From Deltaproteobacteria bacterium (GTDB taxonomy: Bacteria; Myxococcota_A; UBA796; SXON01): a stretch of DNA of 52,603 nucleotides. A model generated the notes under the pieces. The model saw nothing but the letters and a program-made list of their open reading frames with translations, was not told where the DNA came from and searched no databases. Shown here one piece after another: positions 38,958 to 48,381 of the stretch (within the stretch, counting starts at the first letter, position 1; the number at the start of each line of letters is the position of its first letter). The stretch is from assembly GCA_947486185.1 (NCBI GenBank), contig CANKTH010000020.1, positions 1-52,603 of the forward strand, in the 5' to 3' direction. Made by a program: the position numbers and the translations under genes.

Positions 38958-41600
38958 ATGCGTTTGACGAAGCTGATGCTCTGGGGGCTGTTGGCGGGAT
39001 GTACGGCGGGCACCGAGCTGGAGAGCAAGGTCCCCGAGGAGACGGATCGTGACGGGGACGGCTACACTTTTGCGGATGGGGACTGTGATGACGACGACGC
39101 CGGCGTCAACCCCGACGCGGAGGAGATCTGGTACGACGGCAACGATCAGGACTGCGACGGCAACGACGACGACCAGGACGGCGACGACTACGGGGTCGGC
39201 GCGGGTGACTGCGACGACGAGAACGACAACGTCAGCCCCATCGCCAACGAGGAGTGCGACGGCATCGACAACAACTGCTCGGGCGATATCGACGAAGACC
39301 TCCTGATCGCCGCCTACCCGGACGACGATGACGACGGCTACGGGGACGATTCCGGAGAGACCGAAGCGTGCGCCGACGACCTTCCCCGCGGCTACGTCGT
39401 GGTCGGGGATGACTGCGACGACAGTGACGACACCATCAACCCAGACGCGGCCGATGTGTGCGACGGGATCGACAACAACTGCGACGGCGACACCGACGAC
39501 GACGCGCCAGAGGCCCTGTACGCGGACGCGGATGGTGACGGATTCGGTGACGCCGCGGTGAGCGTAGGCGGCTGCGACACCACCCCCGGATACGTGGAAG
39601 ACAACACCGACTGTGATGACGCGGCGGCCACGACCTACCCCGGCGCCGCCGAGCTGTGCGACGGGGTCGACAACGACTGCGACGGCGCGATTGACGGAGA
39701 GAGCTCAGGCACACCCTGGTACTCCGACGCAGACGGCGACGGTCACGGCGACCCCGCGACGGCCGTGGTTGCCTGCGAGGCGCCAGAGGGCCTCATCGCC
39801 GACGGTACGGACTGCGACGACACGAACTCCGAGTTGAGCCCCTCCGCGGTCGAGGTGTGCGATACGATCGACAACAACTGCGATGGCGTGGTCGACGAGG
39901 GCGTGACCCTCATCAGCTACCTCGATCTGGACGCCGACGGTTATGGCGACGACACCAGCACCACCGAGGCGTGTGAGCCCCCCGCGGGCTACGCGCTGGT
40001 CTCGGGGGACTGTGACGACAGCGTCGCCACGACCAACCCTGGCGCGCCCGAGCTCTGCGCCGACCTCGCCGACAACGACTGCGACGGGTTGACCGACGCC
40101 GACGACCCTGGACTCACCGACAGCACCTGGTATCTGGACGTCGACGGCGACGGCTATGGCGATTCTGTCGCCCCGAGCGTGTCCGATTGCGCCCAGCCGG
40201 TGGGCTACGTGCTCGACGCCACCGATTGCGATGACGCCGACGCCGCGGTCTCGCCCGCCGCTGTGGAGCGGTGCGACGGCCTGGACAACAACTGCGACGG
40301 CCTCGTAGACGACGCCAGCAGTGAAGACGCGATCACCGCGTACGGTGACATTGACGGGGATGGTTATGGCGACGGGGACCTCGCGGAGACGGCGTGCGAG
40401 CCGGATTCCAGCTTTGTCGCTGACGACACTGACTGTGACGACGCCGACGCGGCGGTCAACCCCGGCGCCGTCGAGACCTGCAACGAGATCGACGATGACT
40501 GCGACGGCGAGGCCGATGAGGCCGGGGCGACTGGCGCCGCCGTCTGGTACCGGGACGCCGACGGTGACGGAGAGGGCAGCGACGCCGCAGTGGACACGGT
40601 CGAAGCGTGCAGCGCGCCGGACGGGTACGCAGGCAACCCGGAGGACTGCGACGACATGGATCCGACGGTGTATTTTGGGGCGACAGAGGTGTGTAACGGC
40701 GTAGATGACAACTGCGACAGCGTGGTGGACACCGACGCGGTCGACCTCGGCACCTACTACGAAGACGCCGACGGCGACGGTTACGGCGCCGGCGCGAGCT
40801 CCGAGGGCTGCCCCCCGGGCTCCGACTGGGTGCTTGACGACGGTGACTGCGATGACGCGGACGAGCTCGTGTCCCCAGGCCAGCCTGAGATCGATGACGG
40901 TCTGGACCAGAACTGCGACGGGCTGGTGGACGACGACTTCGTAGACGTCGGGGATCTGGTGGTCACCGAAATCTATCGTCAGCCGCGATTTGGGGCGATC
41001 TCCACCAACGATGACGGGCAGTGGTTCGAGATCTACAACACCAGTAGCCGGGATATCGATCTTTCAAACTGGACGATCGCCCGAGCGGGCATCGCGAGCT
41101 CGGCCTTCGACATCGACCTCTTCCAGGTGGATCCGGCCTCGACGGTGGTGGTTCCGGCGGCGAGCTATGCGGTGTTCTGCTTCGGGGACGACTTCGAGGG
41201 CTCCGTGGCCGCGTATCCGCTGAGCTGCGACTACTTCTGGGGCCGTGAGGGCGAGGCCAACAACGCCTCCGACGTGTACTGGAACAACACCTTCCACCTC
41301 CAGCGTGACGAGGATTCTATCAGCTTGTACCTGGGTACGATGGAAGACGGTGTGGTCATCGACGACGTCTACTGGTACTACGACTCCACCAACGGTGAGT
41401 GGCCACGTGACGCCCGTTTCTCGCTGAATCTGGACCCGGCCGCGGTTGACGGTGAGCTCAACGACGAGATCGCGAACTGGTGCGGCACCGCGGGCGCGAC
41501 CAACGACACCAGCTGGGCGTGGTACGACAACGTCGGGACGAGCGACGACGAGGACGACGAACACGGTAGCCCGGGCGCGGACAACTACGACTGTCCCTGA
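38958..41600 (+). CDS. MopE-type repeat lipoprotein with lamin-tail-like C-terminal module (1)
   Basis: The 880-residue lipoprotein begins MRLTKLMLWGLLAGC (Cys15 in lipobox LAGC). Residues about 28-655 are ten tandem units of the kind DGDGYGD...C...GY...DCDD....P.A.E.CDGIDNNCDG, the putative metal-binding motif of MopE-like proteins; each unit offers many Asp ligands for Ca2+ and a Cys pair. The last 220 residues form a lamin-tail-like domain: VTEIYRQPRFG, WFEIYNTSSRDIDLSNWTI, YAVFC, LQRDEDSISLYL, WPRDARFSLNLDP and a C-terminal HGSPGADNYDCP. It is probably a surface adhesin or matrix protein. The next gene encodes a shorter paralogue with the same C-terminal module. Confidence 0.88.
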   Translation: MRLTKLMLWGLLAGCTAGTELESKVPEETDRDGDGYTFADGDCDDDDAGVNPDAEEIWYDGNDQDCDGNDDDQDGDDYGVGAGDCDDENDNVSPIANEECDGIDNNCSGDIDEDLLIAAYPDDDDDGYGDDSGETEACADDLPRGYVVVGDDCDDSDDTINPDAADVCDGIDNNCDGDTDDDAPEALYADADGDGFGDAAVSVGGCDTTPGYVEDNTDCDDAAATTYPGAAELCDGVDNDCDGAIDGESSGTPWYSDADGDGHGDPATAVVACEAPEGLIADGTDCDDTNSELSPSAVEVCDTIDNNCDGVVDEGVTLISYLDLDADGYGDDTSTTEACEPPAGYALVSGDCDDSVATTNPGAPELCADLADNDCDGLTDADDPGLTDSTWYLDVDGDGYGDSVAPSVSDCAQPVGYVLDATDCDDADAAVSPAAVERCDGLDNNCDGLVDDASSEDAITAYGDIDGDGYGDGDLAETACEPDSSFVADDTDCDDADAAVNPGAVETCNEIDDDCDGEADEAGATGAAVWYRDADGDGEGSDAAVDTVEACSAPDGYAGNPEDCDDMDPTVYFGATEVCNGVDDNCDSVVDTDAVDLGTYYEDADGDGYGAGASSEGCPPGSDWVLDDGDCDDADELVSPGQPEIDDGLDQNCDGLVDDDFVDVGDLVVTEIYRQPRFGAISTNDDGQWFEIYNTSSRDIDLSNWTIARAGIASSAFDIDLFQVDPASTVVVPAASYAVFCFGDDFEGSVAAYPLSCDYFWGREGEANNASDVYWNNTFHLQRDEDSISLYLGTMEDGVVIDDVYWYYDSTNGEWPRDARFSLNLDPAAVDGELNDEIANWCGTAGATNDTSWAWYDNVGTSDDEDDEHGSPGADNYDCP

Positions 41601-41864
41601 TGCGGGTGTAGACGGCGTCCCGTCCCGGCTGCGTGGGCCTCGGGGCTACTGCGGCCGGCCTCTCCGCGCTCGGCTCCTCGGCGTACGAACGTACGTATCC
41701 GTCGCCTCCCTTGTGCGAGACCGACCTCGCCGCGCCCTGGGTCGGGCTCGCTCAGGGCCCGCGGTTTTCCTCCAGCCGGTTCGCGCGGCGCTGTGGTTCA
41801 ACCTGCGGAACGCCTGATGCGGTCAACACCTTCTGCGTGGCGCGGCGCCCGGTTTGCCTACACC

Positions 41865-41882
41865 CCCCTTCACGACAAGGGG
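41865..41882 (+). repeat. Hairpin CCCCTT-loop-AAGGGG
   Basis: A 6-bp perfect stem with a CACGAC loop lies 28 nt upstream of the TATCCT box. It could end the upstream transcript or bind a regulator. There is no U-tract. Confidence 0.3.
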
Positions 41883-41910
41883 TGACAAACAACCGCCGCC
41901 TCTTTGTGGC

Positions 41911-41916
41911 TATCCT
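41911..41916 (+). promoter_or_regulatory. -10-like box TATCCT of the second repeat lipoprotein gene
   Basis: GGC then TATCCT lies 62 nt before the ATG at 41979, leaving a leader that carries AAAGGAG. It matches the recurring GGC/GGT-TANNNT pattern of this window. Confidence 0.4.
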
Positions 41917-41978
41917 GCGAGAGGGGCCGGGTCCCCGGGCCAGCACGCTCGGGAGTCGGGCGCCACAAAGGAGCTCTC

Positions 41979-43526
41979 ATGCGTCTTGTCTTCCTCGCCA
42001 CCGCGCTCGTCGCCTGCGGTACGCCCGACCCCACGAGCCCGCCGAAAGAGAGCACGCCCCCGACGGGCGTCGGCCCGGTGGACGCCGACGGTGACGGGAT
42101 CACGGAAGCGGAAGACTGTGACGACCAGGACGCCGCGGTCTACCCGGGCGCCGTAGAGAGCTGTGATGACGCCGTCGACCTGAACTGTGACGGTCTGCCG
42201 GGGAACCTGGACGCCGACGGGGATGGTGCCCCGGCGTGTGATGACTGCGACGACTCGGACCCGGCGGTCTCGCCGGGCGCTGCCGAGAGTTGTAATGACA
42301 AGGACGATAATTGTGACGGCGCTGTCGATGAGGGTGCGTACGAGGTGTGGCTCGATCAGGATGGTGACGGGTACGGATCCGGGGCGTCGACGCTGGCTTG
42401 CGGGAGCTTGCCGAGCGGCTACGCCACCAGCGACACCGACTGCGACGACCTCTCCGCCGACGTCTACCCCGGCGCCCCCGAAACCTGCGACGATCCGACC
42501 GACCTGAACTGCGACGGTTCTGTCGGCAACGTAGACGCGGATGGGGACGGCTGGCGCGCCTGCGAGGAGTGCGACGATGGGGATATCGGCGTACACCCTG
42601 ACGCGACCGAGGTGTGCAACGGGGGGATCGACGACAACTGTGACGGGAGCGCCGACGGGTCCGACGCGGACGGCGCGCTCACCTGGTATCGGGACGACGA
42701 CGGTGACGGTTGGGGTACGAGCGAGACGGCCGACGCGTGCGAGGTGCCCACCGGCTACACCGACCACGACGGCGACTGCGACGACACCAACGCGACCTGC
42801 TATCCGGCGGGTGTCGAAGTCGAAGACTCCGCCGACAATGATTGCGACTCGTGGGTAGACGAAGACTTCATCCTCGAAGGCGACGTCATCTTCTCCGAGG
42901 TGCATCGGCAGCCGCGTTTCGGGGAGACGTCCACTCAGTCCGACGGGATGTGGTTCGAGGTCTACAACACGAGCTCACGGGATATCTACCTGGACAACTG
43001 GTACGTGGTCCGCGACGCGCCGATCTCCGGGGTCGAGGTGATCGACTCCTTCCAGATCGATCCTGCGGCCGATGTGTTGGTGCCAGCCGGGGGCTACGCC
43101 GTCCTCTGCAAGACGGATGATTATGAAGGATCATCTACGGCTTCATACCCGCTGTGGTGTGACTATGTGTGGGGAAATGAAGCGGAGGAGTCGAGCGCGA
43201 GCGGCCTCTATTGGGACAATACCTTCAACCTGCAGCGGGACGAGGACGAGCTCTTCCTGATCGTTGGCCTCGGCGGCGTAGGTGACCCGGCGATCGACTC
43301 CGTGCACTGGACCTATGATGACACGAACGGATATTGGCCCAGGGATGCCCGTTATTCGATGTCCCTCGACCCGACGACGATGACGGGTGGCCAGAACGAC
43401 GACCTCAACTTCTGGTGCTCGACCAGCGCGGCGGTCAATGATCCGGGTTGGACCTGGTACGACAGCGCGGACACTGACGACGACGAGCACGGCACACCCG
43501 GCGCTACCAACCAGGCCTGCCCCTGA
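41979..43526 (+). CDS. MopE-type repeat lipoprotein with lamin-tail-like C-terminal module (2)
   Basis: The 515-residue lipoprotein starts MRLVFLATALVACG (lipobox LVAC). It carries five MopE-type D/N/C-rich units (about 35-295) and then the same C-terminal module as the preceding gene (about 296-515): RQPRFGETS, WFEVYNTSSRDIYLDNW, YAVLC, CDYVWGNE, LQRDEDELFLIV, TNGYWPRDARYSMSLDP and HGTPGATNQACP. The strong conservation of the module, against a change from ten to five repeat units, shows duplication followed by repeat loss or gain. AAAGGAG precedes the ATG. It is convergent with the amylase gene. Confidence 0.88.
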   Translation: MRLVFLATALVACGTPDPTSPPKESTPPTGVGPVDADGDGITEAEDCDDQDAAVYPGAVESCDDAVDLNCDGLPGNLDADGDGAPACDDCDDSDPAVSPGAAESCNDKDDNCDGAVDEGAYEVWLDQDGDGYGSGASTLACGSLPSGYATSDTDCDDLSADVYPGAPETCDDPTDLNCDGSVGNVDADGDGWRACEECDDGDIGVHPDATEVCNGGIDDNCDGSADGSDADGALTWYRDDDGDGWGTSETADACEVPTGYTDHDGDCDDTNATCYPAGVEVEDSADNDCDSWVDEDFILEGDVIFSEVHRQPRFGETSTQSDGMWFEVYNTSSRDIYLDNWYVVRDAPISGVEVIDSFQIDPAADVLVPAGGYAVLCKTDDYEGSSTASYPLWCDYVWGNEAEESSASGLYWDNTFNLQRDEDELFLIVGLGGVGDPAIDSVHWTYDDTNGYWPRDARYSMSLDPTTMTGGQNDDLNFWCSTSAAVNDPGWTWYDSADTDDDEHGTPGATNQACP

Positions 43527-43590
43527 GAGCAATCGCGCCCGGGGCCGTCCCGGCGGCGCTCGCCTCCGGGTGCCCTCCTGACCCGCTTGC

Positions 43591-45879
43591 TCAGATGCCG
43601 CGCACCAACACGCGGCTCCCTCGCCCCGGCACCTCTACGGTGAGGCGGTCGCCGTTGGAGTTGAACACGTCGCCGGTCAACAGGTCCGTCCAGGCGCCCT
43701 CTGGAAGTCCCGCCCAGCCAAGCCCATTTTCGACCGTTCGGCTCGTGACGGCACGGTTGAGCAGTACCAGGGCCGCCTCGGTGTCGGCCACGCGGGTGTA
43801 GGCGTAGAAATCTGCCTCTCCCCCCCACCATTCCACACCGGACGCCGACGACAGGGCGGGGTGCGCGCGTCGTGCCTGGCCGAGGGCCGCGACATGGTCC
43901 CAGGTCGCCTGCTCGTCGGCGGAGCGCTCTGCATCAAAACGCATCATCTGCCGGTTGTCGGGGTCGTTCAACCCTGGGAGCCCGAGCTCGTCCCCGTAGT
44001 AGACCAGCGGTAGCCCCGGCTGGGTCAGCAGGAAGGTCCAGGCGAGGCGGAGACGCTCGTACGGCACGCTGCTACTGGGAGATTGGGCAGGTTCTCGGAG
44101 GGTGCCGTCGCTGTCACACGTCGCGTCACCGTACAAGGAGGCCACCTCGCCGTTCGCCTGGTTGATGAACCGTACGACGTCGTGATTCCCGAGGAACGTG
44201 CTCATGAGGTGGCCAGCGAACTCCGACTGGGACGCTGCGGCGACTGATGCGAGGGAGCCGTCGCCGCTCGAGAGGCCGATCTCGTTTCGTGCGAACGCAG
44301 CGACGATTGCCCAATACAACGGAAAGTCAAACTGCCCGTCCAACTGATGATCGTCGACGTAGGAGAGGATCAGGCCCCGGTCGCCCGAGAAGGTCTCGCC
44401 TACCATGTAGAAGTCTTCGTCTCCGCCGGCCTCAAGGTGCTCCACCTCGGTCGCGAGGCGGCCGGAGAGGTTGTAGTGGAAGGAGTGGGGCATATGTTTG
44501 ACCGCGTCCACCCGGTAGCCGTCCACGCCCCAGGTCTTCACGAAGTCGACCGTGTCCTCCACCATGGCGGTGAGCGCGCCCGCGTCGTAGTAGTTGACGT
44601 CGGGAAGGTAGTCGTCGAACCAGCAGGTCTCTGGCCGTTGATCCCAGTTGGTCACTCCGTTGCCGTCCTCATCCTCCTCGCAGATCGTCATCGGGGAGAA
44701 CCACTCGGGGTGGGCGCTCACGTAGGGGTGGTCCTGGTGTAGCTGGTTGGCGACCGCGTCCACCAACACGCGGATGTTCCGCGCGTGAGCGGCGGCGATG
44801 AGCTCCGAGAATGTAGCTTCATCGCCAAAATGCTCCTCGAGCGCCGCAGGGTCGGTCACCCAGTAGCCGTGGTAGGCCGAGTACGTGGCGCCGCAGCGGC
44901 CATCGAAGGCGCCGCCCGCGTTCTGGAGGGCTGCGGTCAGCCACAGCGCCGTGACCCCCAGGGCATCCAGCTCGTCGAGGCGGTCGATCACCCCCTGCCA
45001 ATCTCCTCCTTCGAAGTCGCCGCCGGTCGCGGTCGCACCCTCGGATCCGTCCAGGCCGCTGTCGCCGTTGGCAAAGCGATCAACAAACACGAAATACAGC
45101 AGACCAGAGTCCCACCGCCGGCTGTCCAACCACGCCGGGACATAGACGGGCTCGATCTCGCCGCCCAGCGCGTCGGAAGCCCCCGCGCGGAAGGTGTGGC
45201 GCCCGGCGGAGAGCCCGACTTGTTCGAAACGAAAGCCGCCATCAACCTCCACGAGCGCGCTCGTGACGTCCGCGCCGTCTAGGGTCGCCCAGAGATCCAC
45301 CGGCGCTCCCGTGACCGTCAGGGTGACCGCAAGGCTGAGCGCCTCCCGGTCGATGTGAAGGTCGGAGACGGTCAAGCTCGGGCGCCCGCATTCTTCAACC
45401 AGCAGCAGGCTGTTACACGCCGCGCCGTCGTTACATGAGGGATCCCAGGTATATCCTTCGTCACACTGGATCGCGTCCGCATTGGGGTCGCAGGCCCAGC
45501 TCAGGCTGCCGGCGCCATCGTCGTACACCTTCACGAACTTGTAGGGCCACGCGCCTGCGTCAAGCTCGAGCTCGACAGTCCAGCGGGTCCCGTCCCGGGT
45601 GAGCGGGTTGGCCAGCCGATCCCAGTCGTTGAAGGTGCCAGCGACGTAGATGGCGCTCGCGCCGGTGGTGTCGTCGAGGGTGAGCGTCACCCGACAGTCC
45701 TCCGTGGTGCTCGGGATGGTGGCGGAGTCGCCTGTCGGGGTGGTCTTGGGGGTCTCGGTCAGACCCTCACCACAGCTCAGCGACCCGAGGCACAGCAGGA
45801 CACATCCGCCAAGACCGTTTGGCCGCGAGGGCCTCGACGGCGGCGTAGAGTCGTGAGCCGATCGTGCACCTGGCGTCAT
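43591..45879 (-). CDS. Exported GH13 alpha-amylase family lipoprotein with N-terminal starch-binding-like domains
   Basis: The 762-residue protein has a leader with a lipobox-like LGSLSC (Cys36), an early-set domain of glycogen-binding (AMPK/CBM48-like) type (about 60-165: AIYVAGTFNDWD, W.YKFV), a second beta domain (about 168-250) and a GH13 barrel (about 255-680). Catalytic residues are Asp458 in GYRVDAVKH, Glu495 in MVGETFSG and Asp567 in FLGNHD. It should hydrolyse alpha-1,4-glucans outside the cell. The ATG at 45879 follows AAGGAGG, an ideal site, and overlaps the upstream gene's stop as ATGA. It is the last gene of the MFS, beta-helix, amylase operon. Confidence 0.92.
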   Translation of the reverse strand: MTPGARSAHDSTPPSRPSRPNGLGGCVLLCLGSLSCGEGLTETPKTTPTGDSATIPSTTEDCRVTLTLDDTTGASAIYVAGTFNDWDRLANPLTRDGTRWTVELELDAGAWPYKFVKVYDDGAGSLSWACDPNADAIQCDEGYTWDPSCNDGAACNSLLLVEECGRPSLTVSDLHIDREALSLAVTLTVTGAPVDLWATLDGADVTSALVEVDGGFRFEQVGLSAGRHTFRAGASDALGGEIEPVYVPAWLDSRRWDSGLLYFVFVDRFANGDSGLDGSEGATATGGDFEGGDWQGVIDRLDELDALGVTALWLTAALQNAGGAFDGRCGATYSAYHGYWVTDPAALEEHFGDEATFSELIAAAHARNIRVLVDAVANQLHQDHPYVSAHPEWFSPMTICEEDEDGNGVTNWDQRPETCWFDDYLPDVNYYDAGALTAMVEDTVDFVKTWGVDGYRVDAVKHMPHSFHYNLSGRLATEVEHLEAGGDEDFYMVGETFSGDRGLILSYVDDHQLDGQFDFPLYWAIVAAFARNEIGLSSGDGSLASVAAASQSEFAGHLMSTFLGNHDVVRFINQANGEVASLYGDATCDSDGTLREPAQSPSSSVPYERLRLAWTFLLTQPGLPLVYYGDELGLPGLNDPDNRQMMRFDAERSADEQATWDHVAALGQARRAHPALSSASGVEWWGGEADFYAYTRVADTEAALVLLNRAVTSRTVENGLGWAGLPEGAWTDLLTGDVFNSNGDRLTVEVPGRGSRVLVRGI

Positions 45880-47075
45880 TCTGCCTCCTTTCGGGTGACC
45901 GGGACGGCCACCCCCTGCCGCGCCGAAAGCGCGCCTTCGCCAAACTCAATCCGACGGACGAGATCATCCGCTGGCGCCACGAGCAAACTGTTGTTGGGCA
46001 CCGCGAGCCCATAAGCGAGGCGCACGCCGGCGCCAACACGCACCCCGTGGCCCAGGGCTACCCCGAGGAACCAACTCTCGCTCGAGCGCCGCTCCCCGTC
46101 ATGGTCCACCGAAATCGGTTTCCCAAACGAGAGGTCGAGGGCGGTCACACCGCGCGCCACGAAGCTGTCGCGTCCAAAAAGACAAAGCTGAAAGCCGTCT
46201 CCCGCGCTCACCAGCGCACCAGGGAGGAGCACCGACAGGTTGACCATCGTGTGTCGCGCCACCTGGGCGCCAGCGCCCACCACCGACAGCCCAACGTAGG
46301 TGTGCTCCTCGATCCGGGCGCCATCACCCACCACCGAGCCGCGCACGACGGCGAAGGCTCCCACCTCGACGTCGGCGCCCAGCCGGCAGGCCTCAACCAC
46401 GGCCGTGGGATGTATCCGGCATCGCGGGCCGATTTCGGACAAGGCGCGGCCGATCTTCGCGGGCTCGGTCGACCCCGCCCGCCAGAGCACCGTGAGCGCA
46501 CGAAACGTACGTGACCACGCCGGGAGCGCGTCGAACGCCGCCCGCGCCTCGAATCCGCTGGCGGCGAGAGCCAGGAGGTTCACCTTCAGCAGGTGGCTCC
46601 AGTGGTCGATGCCCGCAACCATCGCGGCGCCCGCGCGGATCGGCACCAGCGCGTGGCGAAAAGCGGGGTGCCGATTGGGGGAGGGCAGGTCGGCCAGCCC
46701 CAGGGCTTCGAGGTGCTCGGGCTGGGCAAGGAGCGCGTCGAGCGTCGGCGCAGCGCCAGCCGCGAGCACGCCAATCTCGAGAGGACCAGGCTGAAGGGGC
46801 TCGGTGAACCTTAGATAATCGGCATCGTCTATCACGAGCCGGCCCGGTCCGGCCCAGGCGGAGAGCTTCCGAACCAGCGCCGCGGTGAACCAGGTGCGAT
46901 CGCTGAACACCAGGGTTGGAGAGAGCGGATCGGGAGTCTGGACCAGGCTGTAGCCCGCGGCCGCCAACGCCTGCTCCTGAACGAGCCGCAGCGGTTGATT
47001 GAGCACAAGACAGGCGCCAACGCCGTCCCCCAAAGGCGCGATGGTCCTGCCGGTTTCGAGGCGGAACGCCTGCAC
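45876..47075 (-). CDS. Left-handed beta-helix protein with nucleotidyltransferase-like N-terminus
   Basis: The 399-residue protein starts with a region resembling a worn-down sugar nucleotidyltransferase (CLVLNQPLRLVQEQALAAAGY). A middle helical part follows, then hexapeptide-repeat sequence (roughly 215-330): IHPTAVVEACRLGADVEVGAF, VVGDGARIEEHTYVG and GVRVGAGVRLAYGLAVPNNS. The layout recalls GlmU-like bifunctional proteins, but the N-terminal pyrophosphorylase motif is not recognisable, so function is open (acyl- or nucleotidyl-transferase-like). The GTG at 47075 lies 2 nt after the MFS stop; the far upstream extension of this frame is antisense to it in register only and is rejected. The stop overlaps the amylase start. 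Confidence 0.7.
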   Translation of the reverse strand: MQAFRLETGRTIAPLGDGVGACLVLNQPLRLVQEQALAAAGYSLVQTPDPLSPTLVFSDRTWFTAALVRKLSAWAGPGRLVIDDADYLRFTEPLQPGPLEIGVLAAGAAPTLDALLAQPEHLEALGLADLPSPNRHPAFRHALVPIRAGAAMVAGIDHWSHLLKVNLLALAASGFEARAAFDALPAWSRTFRALTVLWRAGSTEPAKIGRALSEIGPRCRIHPTAVVEACRLGADVEVGAFAVVRGSVVGDGARIEEHTYVGLSVVGAGAQVARHTMVNLSVLLPGALVSAGDGFQLCLFGRDSFVARGVTALDLSFGKPISVDHDGERRSSESWFLGVALGHGVRVGAGVRLAYGLAVPNNSLLVAPADDLVRRIEFGEGALSARQGVAVPVTRKEAE

Positions 47076-47077
47076 GG

Positions 47078-48313
47078 TCAGCCCGCAGCGGCCGGCGCCC
47101 GGGATTCGTCGGGGAGTCGGCTCTGTTTGACGACCCGGTTCAAGCCGACAAAGAGCACAACCGCGGCGAGGCCGAGCGCGGCTTCCGTGTACAACATCTG
47201 GCTCTCGCTCCAATCTTGTGCCACCCACGCCAGGAGCAGCCCCAACCACCAGATCGGAAAGTTCGAGAGCGAGGCATAGAGATTGTACTTGGTGGCGGCG
47301 GATGTCATGCCGATCGCGCCAAGCACCACCGCGGTGAACGCGGCGTATGCGACCCCGACGAACAGGTTGTAGACAAGGCTCCAAGTCACAAACATGCTCA
47401 CGGTCCTCGGTGACAGTGCCATGCCCACCGCGAGCGCCCCCAGCCACAGGCCGTTGACGGCGTAGACCGTGCGCGGATGCCACCGGCCGCAGATATGACC
47501 ACCGATCAAGCAACCGATCGCGGTGACCACGCCGGCGAGGATGCCTTGGACGAGCGCGACTTCGGTGTCACCGGCACCCCAGGCAGCAGAGACCTTCGCC
47601 TGGGTCAGCACGCCGCTGGCGGCTCCGGTGCCCAGTGGGAGAAAACAGATGATAGCGGCCAGTAAACCACCCTTGCTCCGGCCCATGTCCCGGACGTCGC
47701 CGAACACCTTGGCCATCGCGCCTGCGACGCCACCTGCCACCCGATGGGGCGGCGGATCGGGCAACCAACGTAAGGCTACGCCACACAGGAGGAAGCTCGC
47801 CCCGATCAGCGCGCCGGCCATCCACGGTGAAGGCAGATGCTCGAGCAGGATCAGGCCCACACCGCCGCCGATGCCCGCGCCGCCGAGGTTCCCCACCTGA
47901 AACCAGCCCGACACCCGGCCGATATCGGAAGGAGGCACGGCGAAGGCCATGATCGCCTCCACCGCCATGCCCACCACCGAGTTGACGAAGGTGCCCACGG
48001 CCACGATGCCCAGCAACAAGGGCAGGTTCTCCGGGGAGATCGGGAAGGCCGACAGCGCGACGACGCACAACGCCGACAGTCCGGTGGAGATGTGGTACCA
48101 ACGTTTGGGGCTCAACGTGACGTCGACCGCGGGCGCCCACATCCACTTCAGGTAGCTCATGAGCAAGCCCACCGCGGCAAACAGCGCCCCCTCGGTGATC
48201 GAGAGCCCGTGCCGCGTAGCGAGGAAGGTCATCGCGACGGTAACAAATCCTCCGAGGGCGCCAAAGGGGAAGTACAGCACGGAGTAGATGACGGGATGGG
48301 GACGCTCGGTCAC
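47078..48313 (-). CDS. Major facilitator superfamily transporter
   Basis: The 411-residue protein has 11-12 membrane segments and an AmpG-like feel: VIYSVLYFPFGALGGFVTVAMTF at the start, LLMSYLKWMWAPAVD in the first cytoplasmic loop, IGRVSGWFQVGNLGGAGIGGG in the middle and FTAVVLGAIGMTSAATKYNLYASLSN in the second half. The transported compound is not evident; being in one operon with a beta-helix protein and an amylase suggests a sugar or oligosaccharide. GTG at 48313 has GGAAG at a good distance; a TTG at 48346 is the alternative. Confidence 0.85.
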   Translation of the reverse strand: MTERPHPVIYSVLYFPFGALGGFVTVAMTFLATRHGLSITEGALFAAVGLLMSYLKWMWAPAVDVTLSPKRWYHISTGLSALCVVALSAFPISPENLPLLLGIVAVGTFVNSVVGMAVEAIMAFAVPPSDIGRVSGWFQVGNLGGAGIGGGVGLILLEHLPSPWMAGALIGASFLLCGVALRWLPDPPPHRVAGGVAGAMAKVFGDVRDMGRSKGGLLAAIICFLPLGTGAASGVLTQAKVSAAWGAGDTEVALVQGILAGVVTAIGCLIGGHICGRWHPRTVYAVNGLWLGALAVGMALSPRTVSMFVTWSLVYNLFVGVAYAAFTAVVLGAIGMTSAATKYNLYASLSNFPIWWLGLLLAWVAQDWSESQMLYTEAALGLAAVVLFVGLNRVVKQSRLPDESRAPAAAG

Positions 48314-48381
48314 GGCGCTTCCGGGAGCGACCCAGAGATAGCACAACGGCGGCGGCTTGTGGGCCGGGCGTATCGAGTCCG

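Larger units (their letters stand above)
41601..41978. other. 378-nt intergenic region between the two repeat lipoproteins
   Basis: No credible gene is seen. Contents: a weak GACGG-cgtc-CCGTC hairpin just after the first gene (41611-41624); two CGTACG hexamers separated by AA (41682-41695), operator-like; a CCCCTT/AAGGGG hairpin (41865-41882); a GGC-TATCCT promoter-like box (41911-41916); and the AAAGGAG ribosome binding site of the next gene at about 41967. The second gene therefore probably has its own promoter. Confidence 0.5.

Noticed and set aside
39040..42860. Short GAC/GAT-rich repeats resembling a tandem repeat array or CRISPR
   Set aside because: Spacing follows protein repeat units of about 55-70 codons with varying sequence, so these are coding MopE-type repeats, not a CRISPR array.
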